The notes below the pieces were generated by a model. The model did not search any database. It saw only the letters and a list, made by a program, of their open reading frames with translations, and was not told where the DNA came from. Both the position numbers and the translations under genes were made by a program. Below are positions 48,415 to 57,170 of a stretch of DNA of 64,000 nucleotides, in pieces. The DNA is taken from assembly GCF_029581395.1 (NCBI RefSeq), contig NZ_CP121113.1, positions 1,174,001 to 1,238,000 of the forward strand, written 5' to 3'. Position 1 is the first letter of the stretch, and the number at the start of each line of letters is the position of its first letter. Source of the stretch: Roseinatronobacter sp. S2. GTDB taxonomy: Bacteria > Pseudomonadota > Alphaproteobacteria > Rhodobacterales > Rhodobacteraceae.

Positions 48415-49566
48415 TCAGTAGGCGTTCTTGTTGGAGGTCAGCTCGTTCTCATCCACCTTGCCCCAAAGCACTTTGTAGACCCATGCCGTATAGATCAGGA
48501 TGATCGGCATGAAGATAACCGTGCAGACCAGCATGATGAACAAGGTCAGGTGCGATGAAGACGCGTCCCAGACTGTCAGCGACGATTTCGGATCGATTGA
48601 CGACGGCATGATGAACGGAAACATCGTCAGCCCGACCGACGATATTACCCCCGTAATCCCGAGTTTTGACCACAGCAGCGCCGACACCTCGCCGCCGCGC
48701 GCCAAACCGCGAACGGCCAACGCCATGCCGGCAAAACCCATGACCGGCGCAATGATGGCCCAGGGCCGGACGGTATAGGCCGCCAGCCACGACCCTTCGC
48801 GCAGGACTTCGGACATCAACGGGTTGGACGGGCCATTGGTCACCACCTCGCCCACCATGACAAATCCGGAAATGCCGAATGCCAGCCACAGCCCCGCCAG
48901 TGCATAGCCCGCAATCGCCACGACCCCGGACCAGAACCCGATACGGCGGGCGCGCACCAGAATGGCAGGCGACTCGGCCTTGACTGCCAGCCATGTCGCG
49001 CCATGTGCCACCAGCATCGCCAGTGACACGACACCGGCCAGTAACGCGAAGGGATGCAACAGTTGGAAGAAGCTTCCTTCATATAACGAGAACAGGTTAT
49101 CTGTCAGCCGGAAGGGCGCGCCCAGCAGCACATTGCCGACGGCCACGCCGAATAGAAGTGCGGGCACTGCGCCGCCCACGAACAAGGCCCAGTCCCATCC
49201 GCCCCGCCACCGTGCGGACTCGCGCTTGGAGCGATACTTGAACCCCACAGGCCGCAGGATCAGCGCAGCCAGCACAAGGAACATGGCCAGGTAAAACCCC
49301 GAGAAGCTGACCGCGTAAAGCGGTGGCCATGCGGCAAATATCGCGCCGCCGCCAAGGATGAACCAGACCTGATTGCCTTCCCAGACCGGACCGACTGTGT
49401 TGATGACAAGGCGCCGTTCCGTGTCAGTTTTGGCAACGAAGGGCAACAGCGCGCCCACGCCCATATCGAACCCGTCCGTCAGGGCAAAGCCGATCAGCAG
49501 CACCCCCAGCAGGCCCCACCAGATCAGGCGCAGGATTTCATAGTCGATAAGTTGATGCAGGATCAT
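48415..49566 (-). CDS. cydB: Cytochrome bd ubiquinol oxidase subunit II
   Basis: The 383-residue integral membrane protein has the CydB opening YEILRLIWWGLLGVLLIGFA followed by TDGFDMGVGALLPFV, plus GPVWEGNQVWFILGGGAIFAAWP, all strongly conserved. About eight to nine helices are expected. It is the second subunit of the quinol oxidase, lying 5 bases after the cydA frame and followed by cydX. Confidence 0.95.
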   Translation of the reverse strand: MILHQLIDYEILRLIWWGLLGVLLIGFALTDGFDMGVGALLPFVAKTDTERRLVINTVGPVWEGNQVWFILGGGAIFAAWPPLYAVSFSGFYLAMFLVLAALILRPVGFKYRSKRESARWRGGWDWALFVGGAVPALLFGVAVGNVLLGAPFRLTDNLFSLYEGSFFQLLHPFALLAGVVSLAMLVAHGATWLAVKAESPAILVRARRIGFWSGVVAIAGYALAGLWLAFGISGFVMVGEVVTNGPSNPLMSEVLREGSWLAAYTVRPWAIIAPVMGFAGMALAVRGLARGGEVSALLWSKLGITGVISSVGLTMFPFIMPSSIDPKSSLTVWDASSSHLTLFIMLVCTVIFMPIILIYTAWVYKVLWGKVDENELTSNKNAY

Positions 49567-49571
49567 CTGTC

Positions 49572-51181
49572 TTACTCCGCTGGTGTGCCAAGGGGCACAT
49601 TGCCGTCATGGGTGCGCAGCCGGTGAGCGTGGCGTGCCATGGCGATTTCAGTCTCGGTTACGTCCTGTTCCGGGCCTTTGCGGATGTATTTCAACATCAA
49701 GGACATTTCGATCACCAGAAGCACAGTGTAGAAGGCGACAAAGCCCACAAGCGTCAGCGCGACAGATGTGATGGACAGGTGACTGACCGACATGGCCGTG
49801 GGCAGGATGCCATCCACGGTCCAGGGCTGGCGGCCATATTCGGCCACGAACCAGCCCATTTCCGCAGCGATCCATGGTGTTGGTATGGCGAACACAGCCC
49901 CCCACAGCGCCCAACGCGGGTAATCGCGCTTGCCGAAATTGCTGCGGATGAAGAAAAACAGCATCACAGCGATGAAAGCAAAGCCAAGCGCCACCATGAT
50001 GCGGAACGCCCAGAACAGCGGCCAGACAGTTGGTACAGTGTCATCGGCGGCCTGCAATATCTGCGCTTCTGTCGCGGTGCGCGGGTCGTCAGTGTAGCGC
50101 AGCAAAAGGAAGGCATAGCCCAGATCTGCGCCATGCAATTCAAAGGTTTCCAGCACATCTGGCGGCGTGGCGTCACGTTCTGCGCGAATTGTCATCAGTG
50201 CGTCATAGGCAATGATACCAGCGCGGATGCGGTCTTGCGATTCCAGCACCAGATCGTTGATGCCCGGGATTTCCTTCGTCAGCGAACGCGTGGCGATCAA
50301 CCCCATCGCATAGGGGATATGGATCGCATAGTGGTTCTCGCGGGCTGCCTGATCGGGCAGGCCCACCAGCGTGAAGGAGGCAGGTGCTGCTTCGGTTTCC
50401 CACATCCCTTCCATCGCGGCCAGCTTCATGCGTTGTGTATGCGTTGCACTGTAGCCGGATTCGTCGCCCAGCAACACGACCGACAGCGCCGCTGCCAACC
50501 CGAAGCTGGAGGCAACTGCGATGGACCGGCGCGCCATTTCCACATGACGGCCTTTAACAGATACCACGCCGAGACACCGAGCACGAACACCGCCGCCGTC
50601 ACGTAGCCTGCGCTGACAGTATGGACGAATTTCGCCTGTGCAACCTCGTTGAACAGGACGGCATAAAAATCTGTCATCTCCATGCGCATGGTCATTGGGT
50701 TGAATTCAGCGCCGACCGGATTTTGCATCCAGCCATTGGCGATCAGGATCCACAACGCCGAAAAGTTCGACCCGATGGCGACCAGCCAGCCGACGATCAT
50801 ATGCTTGACCTTGCTGAGTTTGTCCCAGCCAAAGAACCACAAGCCCACAAACGTCGCTTCAAGGAAGAAGGCCATCAACCCCTCGATCGCGAGCGGGGCA
50901 CCGAACACATCGCCGACATAATGGCTGTAATAGCTCCAGTTCATGCCGAACTGGAATTCCATCGTGATGCCAGTGGCCACACCAAGGACGAAGTTGATCC
51001 CGAACAGCGTGCCCCAGAACTTGGTCATCTGCCGCCAGATCACGCGGCCGGTCATGACATAGACCGTTTCCATGATGGCGATCAGCAGTGACAGGCCAAG
51101 CGTTAGCGGCACGAACAGGAAGTGATACATGGCTGTCATCGCGAATTGCAGGCGCGACAGCTCGACGATCCAAAATTCCAT
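49572..51181 (-). pseudogene. cydA: Cytochrome bd ubiquinol oxidase subunit I, with a frameshift
   Basis: The start at 51181 (GGAG 8 bases upstream) gives a normal CydA N-terminus ([19 protein letters not shown], including the haem-ligand histidine) up to GVSAWYLLK. The frame then changes: the true continuation [18 protein letters not shown], the quinol-site block [13 protein letters not shown] and the rest to the C-terminus are in the next frame. The break is at about 50550, where the minus strand reads AAAGGCCGT; one more G (AAAGGGCCGT) restores a full-length CydA of about 535 residues. Either a real frameshift mutation or a sequencing error in a G-run. All other cyd genes are intact. Confidence 0.9.
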
Positions 51182-51256
51182 ATCTCTTGCTCCAGTATAA
51201 CGGGGGAATTACCCCAATAATGCTGCGAAAATTGCCTCTGTAATGAATTTTACACA

Positions 51257-51270
51257 TTGATCTGGATCAA
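51257..51270. promoter_or_regulatory. FNR/FixK-type box upstream of cydA
   Basis: TTGATCTGGATCAA is a perfect match to the TTGAT-N4-ATCAA consensus of FNR, FnrL and FixK regulators. It lies about 75 bases upstream of the cydA start, a usual position for activation of cydAB under low oxygen. Confidence 0.82.
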
Positions 51271-51297
51271 TAAGTCGTAGCAAAATTACGACTTATT
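51269..51297. terminator. 11-bp inverted repeat at the cydC stop
   Basis: AATAAGTCGTA at 51269-51279 is matched by TACGACTTATT at 51287-51297 around a 7-base loop. It spans the cydC stop codon (51293-51295) and touches the FNR box, so it may separate cydDC transcription from cydABX, or it may be an operator. No T-run follows. Confidence 0.45.
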
Positions 51298-52933
51298 GCA
51301 GGGAAAGGGTGCGGTCTGCTGTCGCAGTCTCGCGCAGGTGGTGGCTGGCCATGATGATCATGGCATCGGGCAGAAAGGCGCGCAGCCCTGCCAGCACCTT
51401 ATCGGCGGTTGCGTCATCCAGCCCCTCGGTCGGTTCATCCAGCAACAGCAGCGCAGGGCGGCGCAGGGCCGCGCGGGCCAGCGTCAGGCGCCGTGCCTCG
51501 CCGCCCGACAACCCGTCCCCCCTTGGGCCAAGGACCATGTCCAGCCCGCCGCGCGGACGGATCACAGCGGCAAGCGCCACGGCATCCAGCGCCGCCCACA
51601 GATCCGCATCAGTGGCTTCGGGCTGCGCCAGCAACAGGGCATCGCGCACCGTGCCTGCCATCAGGGCGCTGCGCTGGGGCAGATAGGTGACGGCGTTGCG
51701 CAGCGCCTGTTCTTCCCAGTCCTGCACGGGCAGCGCACCCAGATTTATCGTTCCTTCCAGAACGGGCACCAGCCCCGCAATGGCTTGCAAAACGGTTGAC
51801 TTTCCGCATCCGCTGGGACCAGTCAGGGCAAGGGTTTCGCCGGGTTTGATCGAAAATGCCAGCCCGCTGACAATGGCCGTCTTTGTTCCCGGCCGCGCAA
51901 CGCAGATGTTCCTTATACTCAGGGTTTCAACGCTTACGGATCGTCCAACGTGCGCCGCAGGCGGCACCGTCAAAGTGCGGCGCACACGGCGCGCGGCCTC
52001 GCTCATGCGGCCCAGTTCTGCGATGGCGCGGCGCAGGGGCGCGACAGTTTCCGCCAATGCAAGGGTTGTGAAAAACCCAAGCGCCGCAATGGCGGGTGCC
52101 ATCGGCCCGTGTGTCACGGATACGGCCCCGATCCACAGCGCACCGCCCGCCATAAGCGTGGCAAGCACCGATTGCGCGGCCCCGGTGCGGCGCTCAACCC
52201 GGTCAAGCGCGCGGCGCAGGCCGGATTGGCGGTTCTGTGCGGTCTGCGCGAATTCGGCCTGATCGCGCAACCGGCCATAGGCGGCCAGCGTGTCACGGCT
52301 GCGGATCATGTCGATCATCCGAGCGCGCAGGGCCTGCATTGCGGCTTCTGCCTTGCGCGACAGTGGCACGGATTGCCGGGCTGCGCTGGCCAGCACCAGC
52401 GCAGTGCCGCCCAGCCACCCGATTAGCGAAAACAGCGCCAGTGGCAGGTTGACCAGCCACCAGAGCAGCGCAAATGCAAGCGCCTGCGTGGCAATTGCCG
52501 CAACAAGTGGCAAAACCAAGCGCAGCGATATACCGTCAAGCGCGTCGATATCTGCGGTCAGCCGCGCCAGCGCCTGCGGGCCACGCAGGCGGGCAAGCTG
52601 CGTGAACGGCGCTGCCAGCACTGTGCGCAACACGCGCAAACGCAAGGTTTCCAGCGCGCGCAATGTCGCGTCATGGGTCAGCATGCGTTCCCCATAGCGT
52701 GCGACCGTCCGCCCCAACGCAAGAAAGCGGATTGTGGCAGACGGGCGGAAAACATCGAACACGGCCCCTATACCCAGCAGCCCCGCCGCCGCAGCGCCGG
52801 TGATGAACCACCCCGACACCCCCAACAGGGCTGCCCCCATGACAAGCACTGCAAAACTTAGCGCCGCACCGCGCAGCAATGCCTTGCGCTGGTCGCGCAG
52901 GATCAGCCGGAATATGAACCAAAGCGCGTTCAT
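51293..52933 (-). CDS. cydC: Thiol reductant ABC exporter subunit CydC
   Basis: The 546-residue half-transporter has six N-terminal helices (residues 1-300) and an ATPase domain with Walker A GPSGCGKST, signature LSGGEARRLTLARAAL and Walker B LLLLDEPTEGLDD. The start overlaps the cydD stop as ATGA. CydDC exports glutathione and cysteine to the periplasm and is needed to assemble cytochrome bd, which fits its place before cydAB. Confidence 0.92.
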   Translation of the reverse strand: MNALWFIFRLILRDQRKALLRGAALSFAVLVMGAALLGVSGWFITGAAAAGLLGIGAVFDVFRPSATIRFLALGRTVARYGERMLTHDATLRALETLRLRVLRTVLAAPFTQLARLRGPQALARLTADIDALDGISLRLVLPLVAAIATQALAFALLWWLVNLPLALFSLIGWLGGTALVLASAARQSVPLSRKAEAAMQALRARMIDMIRSRDTLAAYGRLRDQAEFAQTAQNRQSGLRRALDRVERRTGAAQSVLATLMAGGALWIGAVSVTHGPMAPAIAALGFFTTLALAETVAPLRRAIAELGRMSEAARRVRRTLTVPPAAHVGRSVSVETLSIRNICVARPGTKTAIVSGLAFSIKPGETLALTGPSGCGKSTVLQAIAGLVPVLEGTINLGALPVQDWEEQALRNAVTYLPQRSALMAGTVRDALLLAQPEATDADLWAALDAVALAAVIRPRGGLDMVLGPRGDGLSGGEARRLTLARAALRRPALLLLDEPTEGLDDATADKVLAGLRAFLPDAMIIMASHHLRETATADRTLSLQ

Positions 52934-54585
52934 GCCGCACCCCCAAGCCGGATGATCCGGTCCATGTGCCGCGCAAGTTTCATGTCATGGGTCGCCACGA
53001 TCAACGTGGTCCCGCGCGCGGCCTCCATCATCAAGGCGTGCGTGATCAGCGCCGCAGTTGCCGCGTCCAGATCGGCGGTCGGCTCGTCGGCCAGAATAAC
53101 GTCGGGGCGCGCGAACAGGGCGCGGGCCAGCAGCACGCGGCGCCCTTCGCCCCCCGACAACCCCGCGCCGGTTTCGCCAAGCTGCGTGTTCAATCCTTGC
53201 GGCAGGCCAGCAATCACCGGCGCAAGGGCGGCCCGTTGCAGCGCGTCCTTCATATTACCCGCCTCCGGCCGGCCCATGTCGATATTGCGCCGCAAGCTGG
53301 CGTTCAGGAAATGCGCGGCCTGCGGCATCCAGCCAACGCGCCTGCGCCAGCCATCCGCACTGGTGTCATCCAGTATATGCCCCGCGACCATGACCTGCGC
53401 GCCCGGCAGGTGTAGCAAGCCCGCCAGCAGGCGCAGAATCGTCGTCTTGCCCGCGCCACTGGGACCGACCAGCGCGACGCGTTCGCCAGCTTTGACAGAC
53501 AGTTCAGGCAAGGCGATACCTGACGGAAGTTGTGCGGCACGCAGCGTCAATGACGGCAGGCCCGGCAGGGGTGCGGTATTGATACCTGCCCCCAGCCGCT
53601 TGGTGGCCAGGTTCCCATGCCACGTCTCATACTCCTCGGCCACGGCATCGGCTGCGGCCTTGTCATGCCATGCAGCGGCCACATCGCGCAAAGGCTGGAA
53701 GAACTCGGGCGCCAGCAACAGCAGGAAAATGCCTACAGCCGGTGACAGCGGCGCGCCCCATGTGCCAAACGTCACCACATCCAGCAGCGAAAACCCCACA
53801 AACACCGCCACGAGCGCCACCCCAAGCGCTGAAAATAATTCCAATACCGTGGAGGACATGAAGGCAACGGCTAGCACCGCCATGGTGCGACGGCGCAAAT
53901 CATCCGCTTTTGCGGCAAAACCCGCTTGCACGCGCGCACCTGCACCAAGGGCGCGAATATCGGGCAGCGCAGAGAAGCGCTCGACCAGCAGGTCGTTCAG
54001 ACTGCCAATCTCGCTTAGCTGGCGCGCGCTGGCCTCTTTTGCGGCCCAACCGACCAGCGCCATGAACACCGGAATCAGTGGCCCCGCGACCAGCAAGACC
54101 AGCCCCACCACCCATGCATGCCAGAATGACAGAACCAGAATGACCGGCGGGACCAGCAAAACGCGCATGCGCGCAGGACGATAGCGGGTGATATAGGGGA
54201 TCAGCATGTCCAGTTTTGTGCTGGCAAGCACAGCAACCGCCCCTGCGCTGCCGAACGTAGTGTCAGATGCGCGGGTCGTTTCTGTCGTGATCATGGTGTC
54301 GCGCAAGCGCGCGATCAGGGCGTGGGCGCTAGTTTGAAGCATCTTCTCGGACACATAGCCCAATGCCGCCCGCACAAGTCCAAGCAGCACGAAGCCACCG
54401 ACCAGCAGCACAGGCGCAGGGCCACCGCCTTGCAACAGCCCCGCAAAGAGCAACGCGACCAAAACCGCCTGAAGCGGCCAGATCAGCGCCGCCCCCCCCG
54501 ACAGAAGGCTTGCATACTGGACAGGCCGCCGCGCGTTGGCTTCCAGCGTGTTCAGTGCAGTTTGTTTTGGTGACTTTTGGCCCAT
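52930..54585 (-). CDS. cydD: Thiol reductant ABC exporter subunit CydD
   Basis: The 551-residue half-transporter opens with six transmembrane helices. The ATPase domain has Walker A GPSGAGKTT, signature LSGGEGRRVLLARALF and Walker B VILADEPTADLD. It pairs with CydC as a heterodimer. It is the first gene of the cydDC-cydABX cluster and is divergent from the NsrR-like regulator gene. Confidence 0.92.
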   Translation of the reverse strand: MGQKSPKQTALNTLEANARRPVQYASLLSGGAALIWPLQAVLVALLFAGLLQGGGPAPVLLVGGFVLLGLVRAALGYVSEKMLQTSAHALIARLRDTMITTETTRASDTTFGSAGAVAVLASTKLDMLIPYITRYRPARMRVLLVPPVILVLSFWHAWVVGLVLLVAGPLIPVFMALVGWAAKEASARQLSEIGSLNDLLVERFSALPDIRALGAGARVQAGFAAKADDLRRRTMAVLAVAFMSSTVLELFSALGVALVAVFVGFSLLDVVTFGTWGAPLSPAVGIFLLLLAPEFFQPLRDVAAAWHDKAAADAVAEEYETWHGNLATKRLGAGINTAPLPGLPSLTLRAAQLPSGIALPELSVKAGERVALVGPSGAGKTTILRLLAGLLHLPGAQVMVAGHILDDTSADGWRRRVGWMPQAAHFLNASLRRNIDMGRPEAGNMKDALQRAALAPVIAGLPQGLNTQLGETGAGLSGGEGRRVLLARALFARPDVILADEPTADLDAATAALITHALMMEAARGTTLIVATHDMKLARHMDRIIRLGGAA

Positions 54586-54644
54586 AATCGCGCCCGATAA
54601 GTTGTATCTTCTGGATGAGTTATTACATTTTTTAGTAAGCCGAC

Positions 54645-54658
54645 TTGATCCAGATCAC
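54645..54658. promoter_or_regulatory. FNR/FixK-type box between cydD and the nsrR-like gene
   Basis: TTGATCCAGATCAC matches TTGAT-N4-ATCAA at nine of ten positions. It lies 60 bases upstream of cydD and 60 bases upstream of the divergent Rrf2-family gene, so it could control either or both. Confidence 0.7.
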
Positions 54659-54718
54659 ATGAAAAGTGATGCTTTCGCCCTATAAGCATGACATAAAGTC
54701 GCACAGAGGAGGCCGGAT

Positions 54719-55198
54719 ATGCGCCTGACGACCCGAACCAATCTTGCCATGCGCGTCCTGATGGCCTGCGGTGTAAACGAGGGTGCGAAGCTGCGAACCG
54801 CCGATATTGCTGCACGCTGCAACGCATCTGTGCATCACCTTCTGCAAGTCGTAAATGTCTTGCAGGATCACGGCTTTGTCGAAACGCAACGTGGCCGCAC
54901 TGGTGGTCTGCGCCTGACGCGCGCGCCCGAACGTGTCTCGGTGGGAGAGGTGTTCCGCCTGTTTGAAAGCGGCACGCCATTCGCGGAGTGCTTTAATCCT
55001 GCGCAAAACACCTGCCCGTTGTCGCAAACCTGTCGCTTGCGCACCTACATCACACGCGCACTTGAAGCGTTCTATCATGAATTGGACATGGTAACGCTGG
55101 AAGATCTGGTGCGCGGCAATTGCGGGTTGCGGGAGTTGCTGCATATGTCCCCCCTTAACGGTCCGGGATGCGACAAGTCGCAGTTGAACACTGCATAA
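54719..55198 (+). CDS. nsrR: Rrf2-family iron-sulfur regulator, NsrR-like
   Basis: The 159-residue protein has the Rrf2 winged helix-turn-helix (MRLTTRTNLAMRVLMACG, HHLLQVVNVLQDHGFVET, GRTGGLRLTRAP) and three cysteines at 91, 99 and 105 in CFNPAQNTCPLSQTC. The Cx7Cx5C spacing matches NsrR proteins that bind a [4Fe-4S] cluster and sense nitric oxide. Divergence from cydDC, which supports the NO-tolerant bd oxidase, fits an NO response. Another Rrf2 type is possible, hence the moderate confidence in the symbol. Confidence 0.8.
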   Translation: MRLTTRTNLAMRVLMACGVNEGAKLRTADIAARCNASVHHLLQVVNVLQDHGFVETQRGRTGGLRLTRAPERVSVGEVFRLFESGTPFAECFNPAQNTCPLSQTCRLRTYITRALEAFYHELDMVTLEDLVRGNCGLRELLHMSPLNGPGCDKSQLNTA

Positions 55199-55365
55199 GG
55201 TTTGTTCACCCTGCGATGCTTGATGATGATGATATGGAAGGGGGTTGGTTGGGCTGGACGCTTCCGCCAATGTGCCTGACACGCCACAGAAGGCAATGCC
55301 ACGGCCCATAGGCGCACCAGAAACCGGTGCCAGATTCAGCACCCATGACCACCGCGCCCCAAGCC

Positions 55366-56235
55366 TTACCGGCTTTCGAAATAGTTCAGCGGCAGTTTCA
55401 AATAGGATCGCCCGTTCTTTTCCGGCTCTGGCAAGCGCCCGCCGCGGATATTCACCTGCAAGGCCGCCAGCATCAGTTTGGGCAGTGGCAATGTCATGTC
55501 GCGCGCGTCCCTTACCGCGCGATACTCTGCCTCGGATGGGGCATCCTTCCAGTGGATGTTGCTGGCGCGGTGCTCTGCCACGGTTGCCGCGCATTGCGGT
55601 TCGCGGTCCGGTGCGTAATCGTGGCCGACAAAGACACGCGTTTGTGCAGGCAAGGACAGGATCGCCCGAATGCTGTTATACAGCGCTTTGGAACTTCCAC
55701 CCGGAAAATCGGCGCGTGACGTGCCACTGTCCGGCATCATCAACGTGTCATGCACGAAGGCCGCGTCACCTGCGATATAGGTGATCGACGCCAGCGTGTG
55801 CCCGGGCGAAAACATGACCTTGACCGGCACATTGCCCACCATGAATTCCGCGCCATCAGCGAACAACCGGTCCCATTGGCGGCCATCGGTCGGGAAATCA
55901 TCGGGCAGGTTGTAGATGCCCTGCCAAAGCGTTTGAACGTCAGTTACCTTTTCGCCGATTGCCGTGGGCGCGCCGGTCTGCGCCTTCAGCCATGACCCTG
56001 CCGAGAAATGATCGGCGTGCGGATGCGTGTCCAGAATCCAGACCAGTTCGATTCCGGTTTCACGCACATAATCCAGCAGGCGTTGCGCGTTCACCGTCGA
56101 CGTCGCACCTGCCAGCGGATCAAAATCCAGCACCGGATCAACGATTGCGCCTTTCATAGTGTCGGGATCATGGAAAACATACTGCCAGCTTCCGGTGGGT
56201 TCATCCCAGAAGGGTTTAACGATGGGGTTGGTCAT
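55366..56235 (-). CDS. MBL-fold hydrolase, persulfide dioxygenase (ETHE1/Blh)-like
   Basis: The 289-residue protein starts at the ATG at 56235. It has the metal motif THPHADHFSAG, then FSPGHTLASITY and VFVGHDY for the remaining histidine ligands. The N-terminus (VKPFWDEPTGSWQYVFHDP) matches the Blh proteins of bigR operons, which are persulfide dioxygenases acting on glutathione persulfide. The rhodanese and transport partners of bigR operons are absent. It follows a peroxiredoxin gene on the same strand, suggesting a sulfur/peroxide redox operon. Confidence 0.88.
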   Translation of the reverse strand: MTNPIVKPFWDEPTGSWQYVFHDPDTMKGAIVDPVLDFDPLAGATSTVNAQRLLDYVRETGIELVWILDTHPHADHFSAGSWLKAQTGAPTAIGEKVTDVQTLWQGIYNLPDDFPTDGRQWDRLFADGAEFMVGNVPVKVMFSPGHTLASITYIAGDAAFVHDTLMMPDSGTSRADFPGGSSKALYNSIRAILSLPAQTRVFVGHDYAPDREPQCAATVAEHRASNIHWKDAPSEAEYRAVRDARDMTLPLPKLMLAALQVNIRGGRLPEPEKNGRSYLKLPLNYFESR

Positions 56236-56280
56236 CTCTTTGCTCCTGTCACATGGGTGGATTGGCCCTTCATGCATGCA

Positions 56281-56358
56281 TCAGCGCATGCTGGCCTTCA
56301 TCATCCAGAGTTCTTCCTCATGCCATTCAAGACGGTTTGTCAGTATGGCGGTGGTCAT
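56281..56358 (-). CDS. Possible 25-residue small protein between prx and MBL genes
   Basis: From the ATG at 56358, preceded by GGAGGG at 6 bases, the frame encodes MTTAILTNRLEWHEEELW followed by MMKASMR. The ribosome binding site is strong and the peptide is an amphipathic acidic helix. It could be a functional small protein or a leader in the peroxiredoxin-MBL operon. No homologue is recognised. Confidence 0.4.
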   Translation of the reverse strand: MTTAILTNRLEWHEEELWMMKASMR

Positions 56359-56419
56359 AGCCTGCCCTCCCGTCATCAAATGGGTGTGTCAGGCGGGCCT
56401 GTCCGGCCCGCCCGCATTG

Positions 56420-57064
56420 TCAAAGCGCGCGGGTCGAGAAATACCAGTCAACTGTATTATACCCTTCGCTGGCGCGGGCTGCGGCCTCTTGCGGGGTCTT
56501 GGGGGTCGGCACAATCACCTCATCACCCGGCTTCCAGTTCTCCGGCATGGCGCAGTGATTCTCATCCGCTGTTTGAAGTGCCAGCAGCAGACGATGGATT
56601 TCGTCCACCGAACGACCTGCATTCATCGGGTAGTAGACCATCGCGCGCAATACGCCTTCAGGGTCAATGATAAACGTGGCGCGCACCGCTGCCGTATCGG
56701 ACGCACCGGGCTGGATCATGCCGTAGGCTTGCGCCACTGCCATGCTCAGGTCCGCGATGATCGGGAATTTGATCTCAACCCCGAACTTGTCCTTGATGTT
56801 AAGAATCCAGGCAATGTGGCTGTAATGACTGTCGATCGACAGGCCAAGCAGTTTGGTGTTCATCGCATTGAATTCATCCTGCTTTTTGGCGAAAGCAATG
56901 AATTCGGTGGTGCAGACCGGCGTAAAGTCGGCCGGGTGCGAGAAAAGAACCAGCCATTTGCCACGGTAGTCTTCGAGCGTCTTCTGGCCGTGTGTCGTCG
57001 GCGCGTCAAACGCCGGCGCAGGTTCGTTCAGGCGGGGGCCGATAGGTTGGATATTGTCGGTCAT
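56420..57064 (-). CDS. Peroxiredoxin, 1-Cys Prx6 family
   Basis: The 214-residue protein has the peroxidatic active site PADFTPVCTTEF and the Prx6-type long C-terminal domain (MPENWKPGDEVIVPTPKT). It lacks the VCP motif of 2-Cys enzymes. It reduces hydrogen peroxide and organic hydroperoxides using an external thiol. It is divergent from the OxyR-like gene, with a matching OxyR-type site between them. Confidence 0.92.
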   Translation of the reverse strand: MTDNIQPIGPRLNEPAPAFDAPTTHGQKTLEDYRGKWLVLFSHPADFTPVCTTEFIAFAKKQDEFNAMNTKLLGLSIDSHYSHIAWILNIKDKFGVEIKFPIIADLSMAVAQAYGMIQPGASDTAAVRATFIIDPEGVLRAMVYYPMNAGRSVDEIHRLLLALQTADENHCAMPENWKPGDEVIVPTPKTPQEAAARASEGYNTVDWYFSTRAL

Positions 57065-57105
57065 GATCTGTGTCCTTTTTCGGGTATCATTGTGATGCCC
57101 CCGAG

Positions 57106-57120
57106 ATAGGCCCTTGCTAT
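57106..57120. promoter_or_regulatory. OxyR-type operator half (ATAG-N7-CTAT)
   Basis: ATAG at 57106-57109 and CTAT at 57117-57120 are separated by 7 bases, the half-operator of OxyR (ATAG-N7-CTAT, also a LysR T-N11-A motif). It lies in the 106-base gap between the divergent peroxiredoxin and OxyR-like genes. A second half-site 7 bases further is poor. Confidence 0.6.
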
Positions 57121-57170
57121 ATATAGATCAAATTGAATATATTTATGATTATAATAGAGGAAATCTATCA

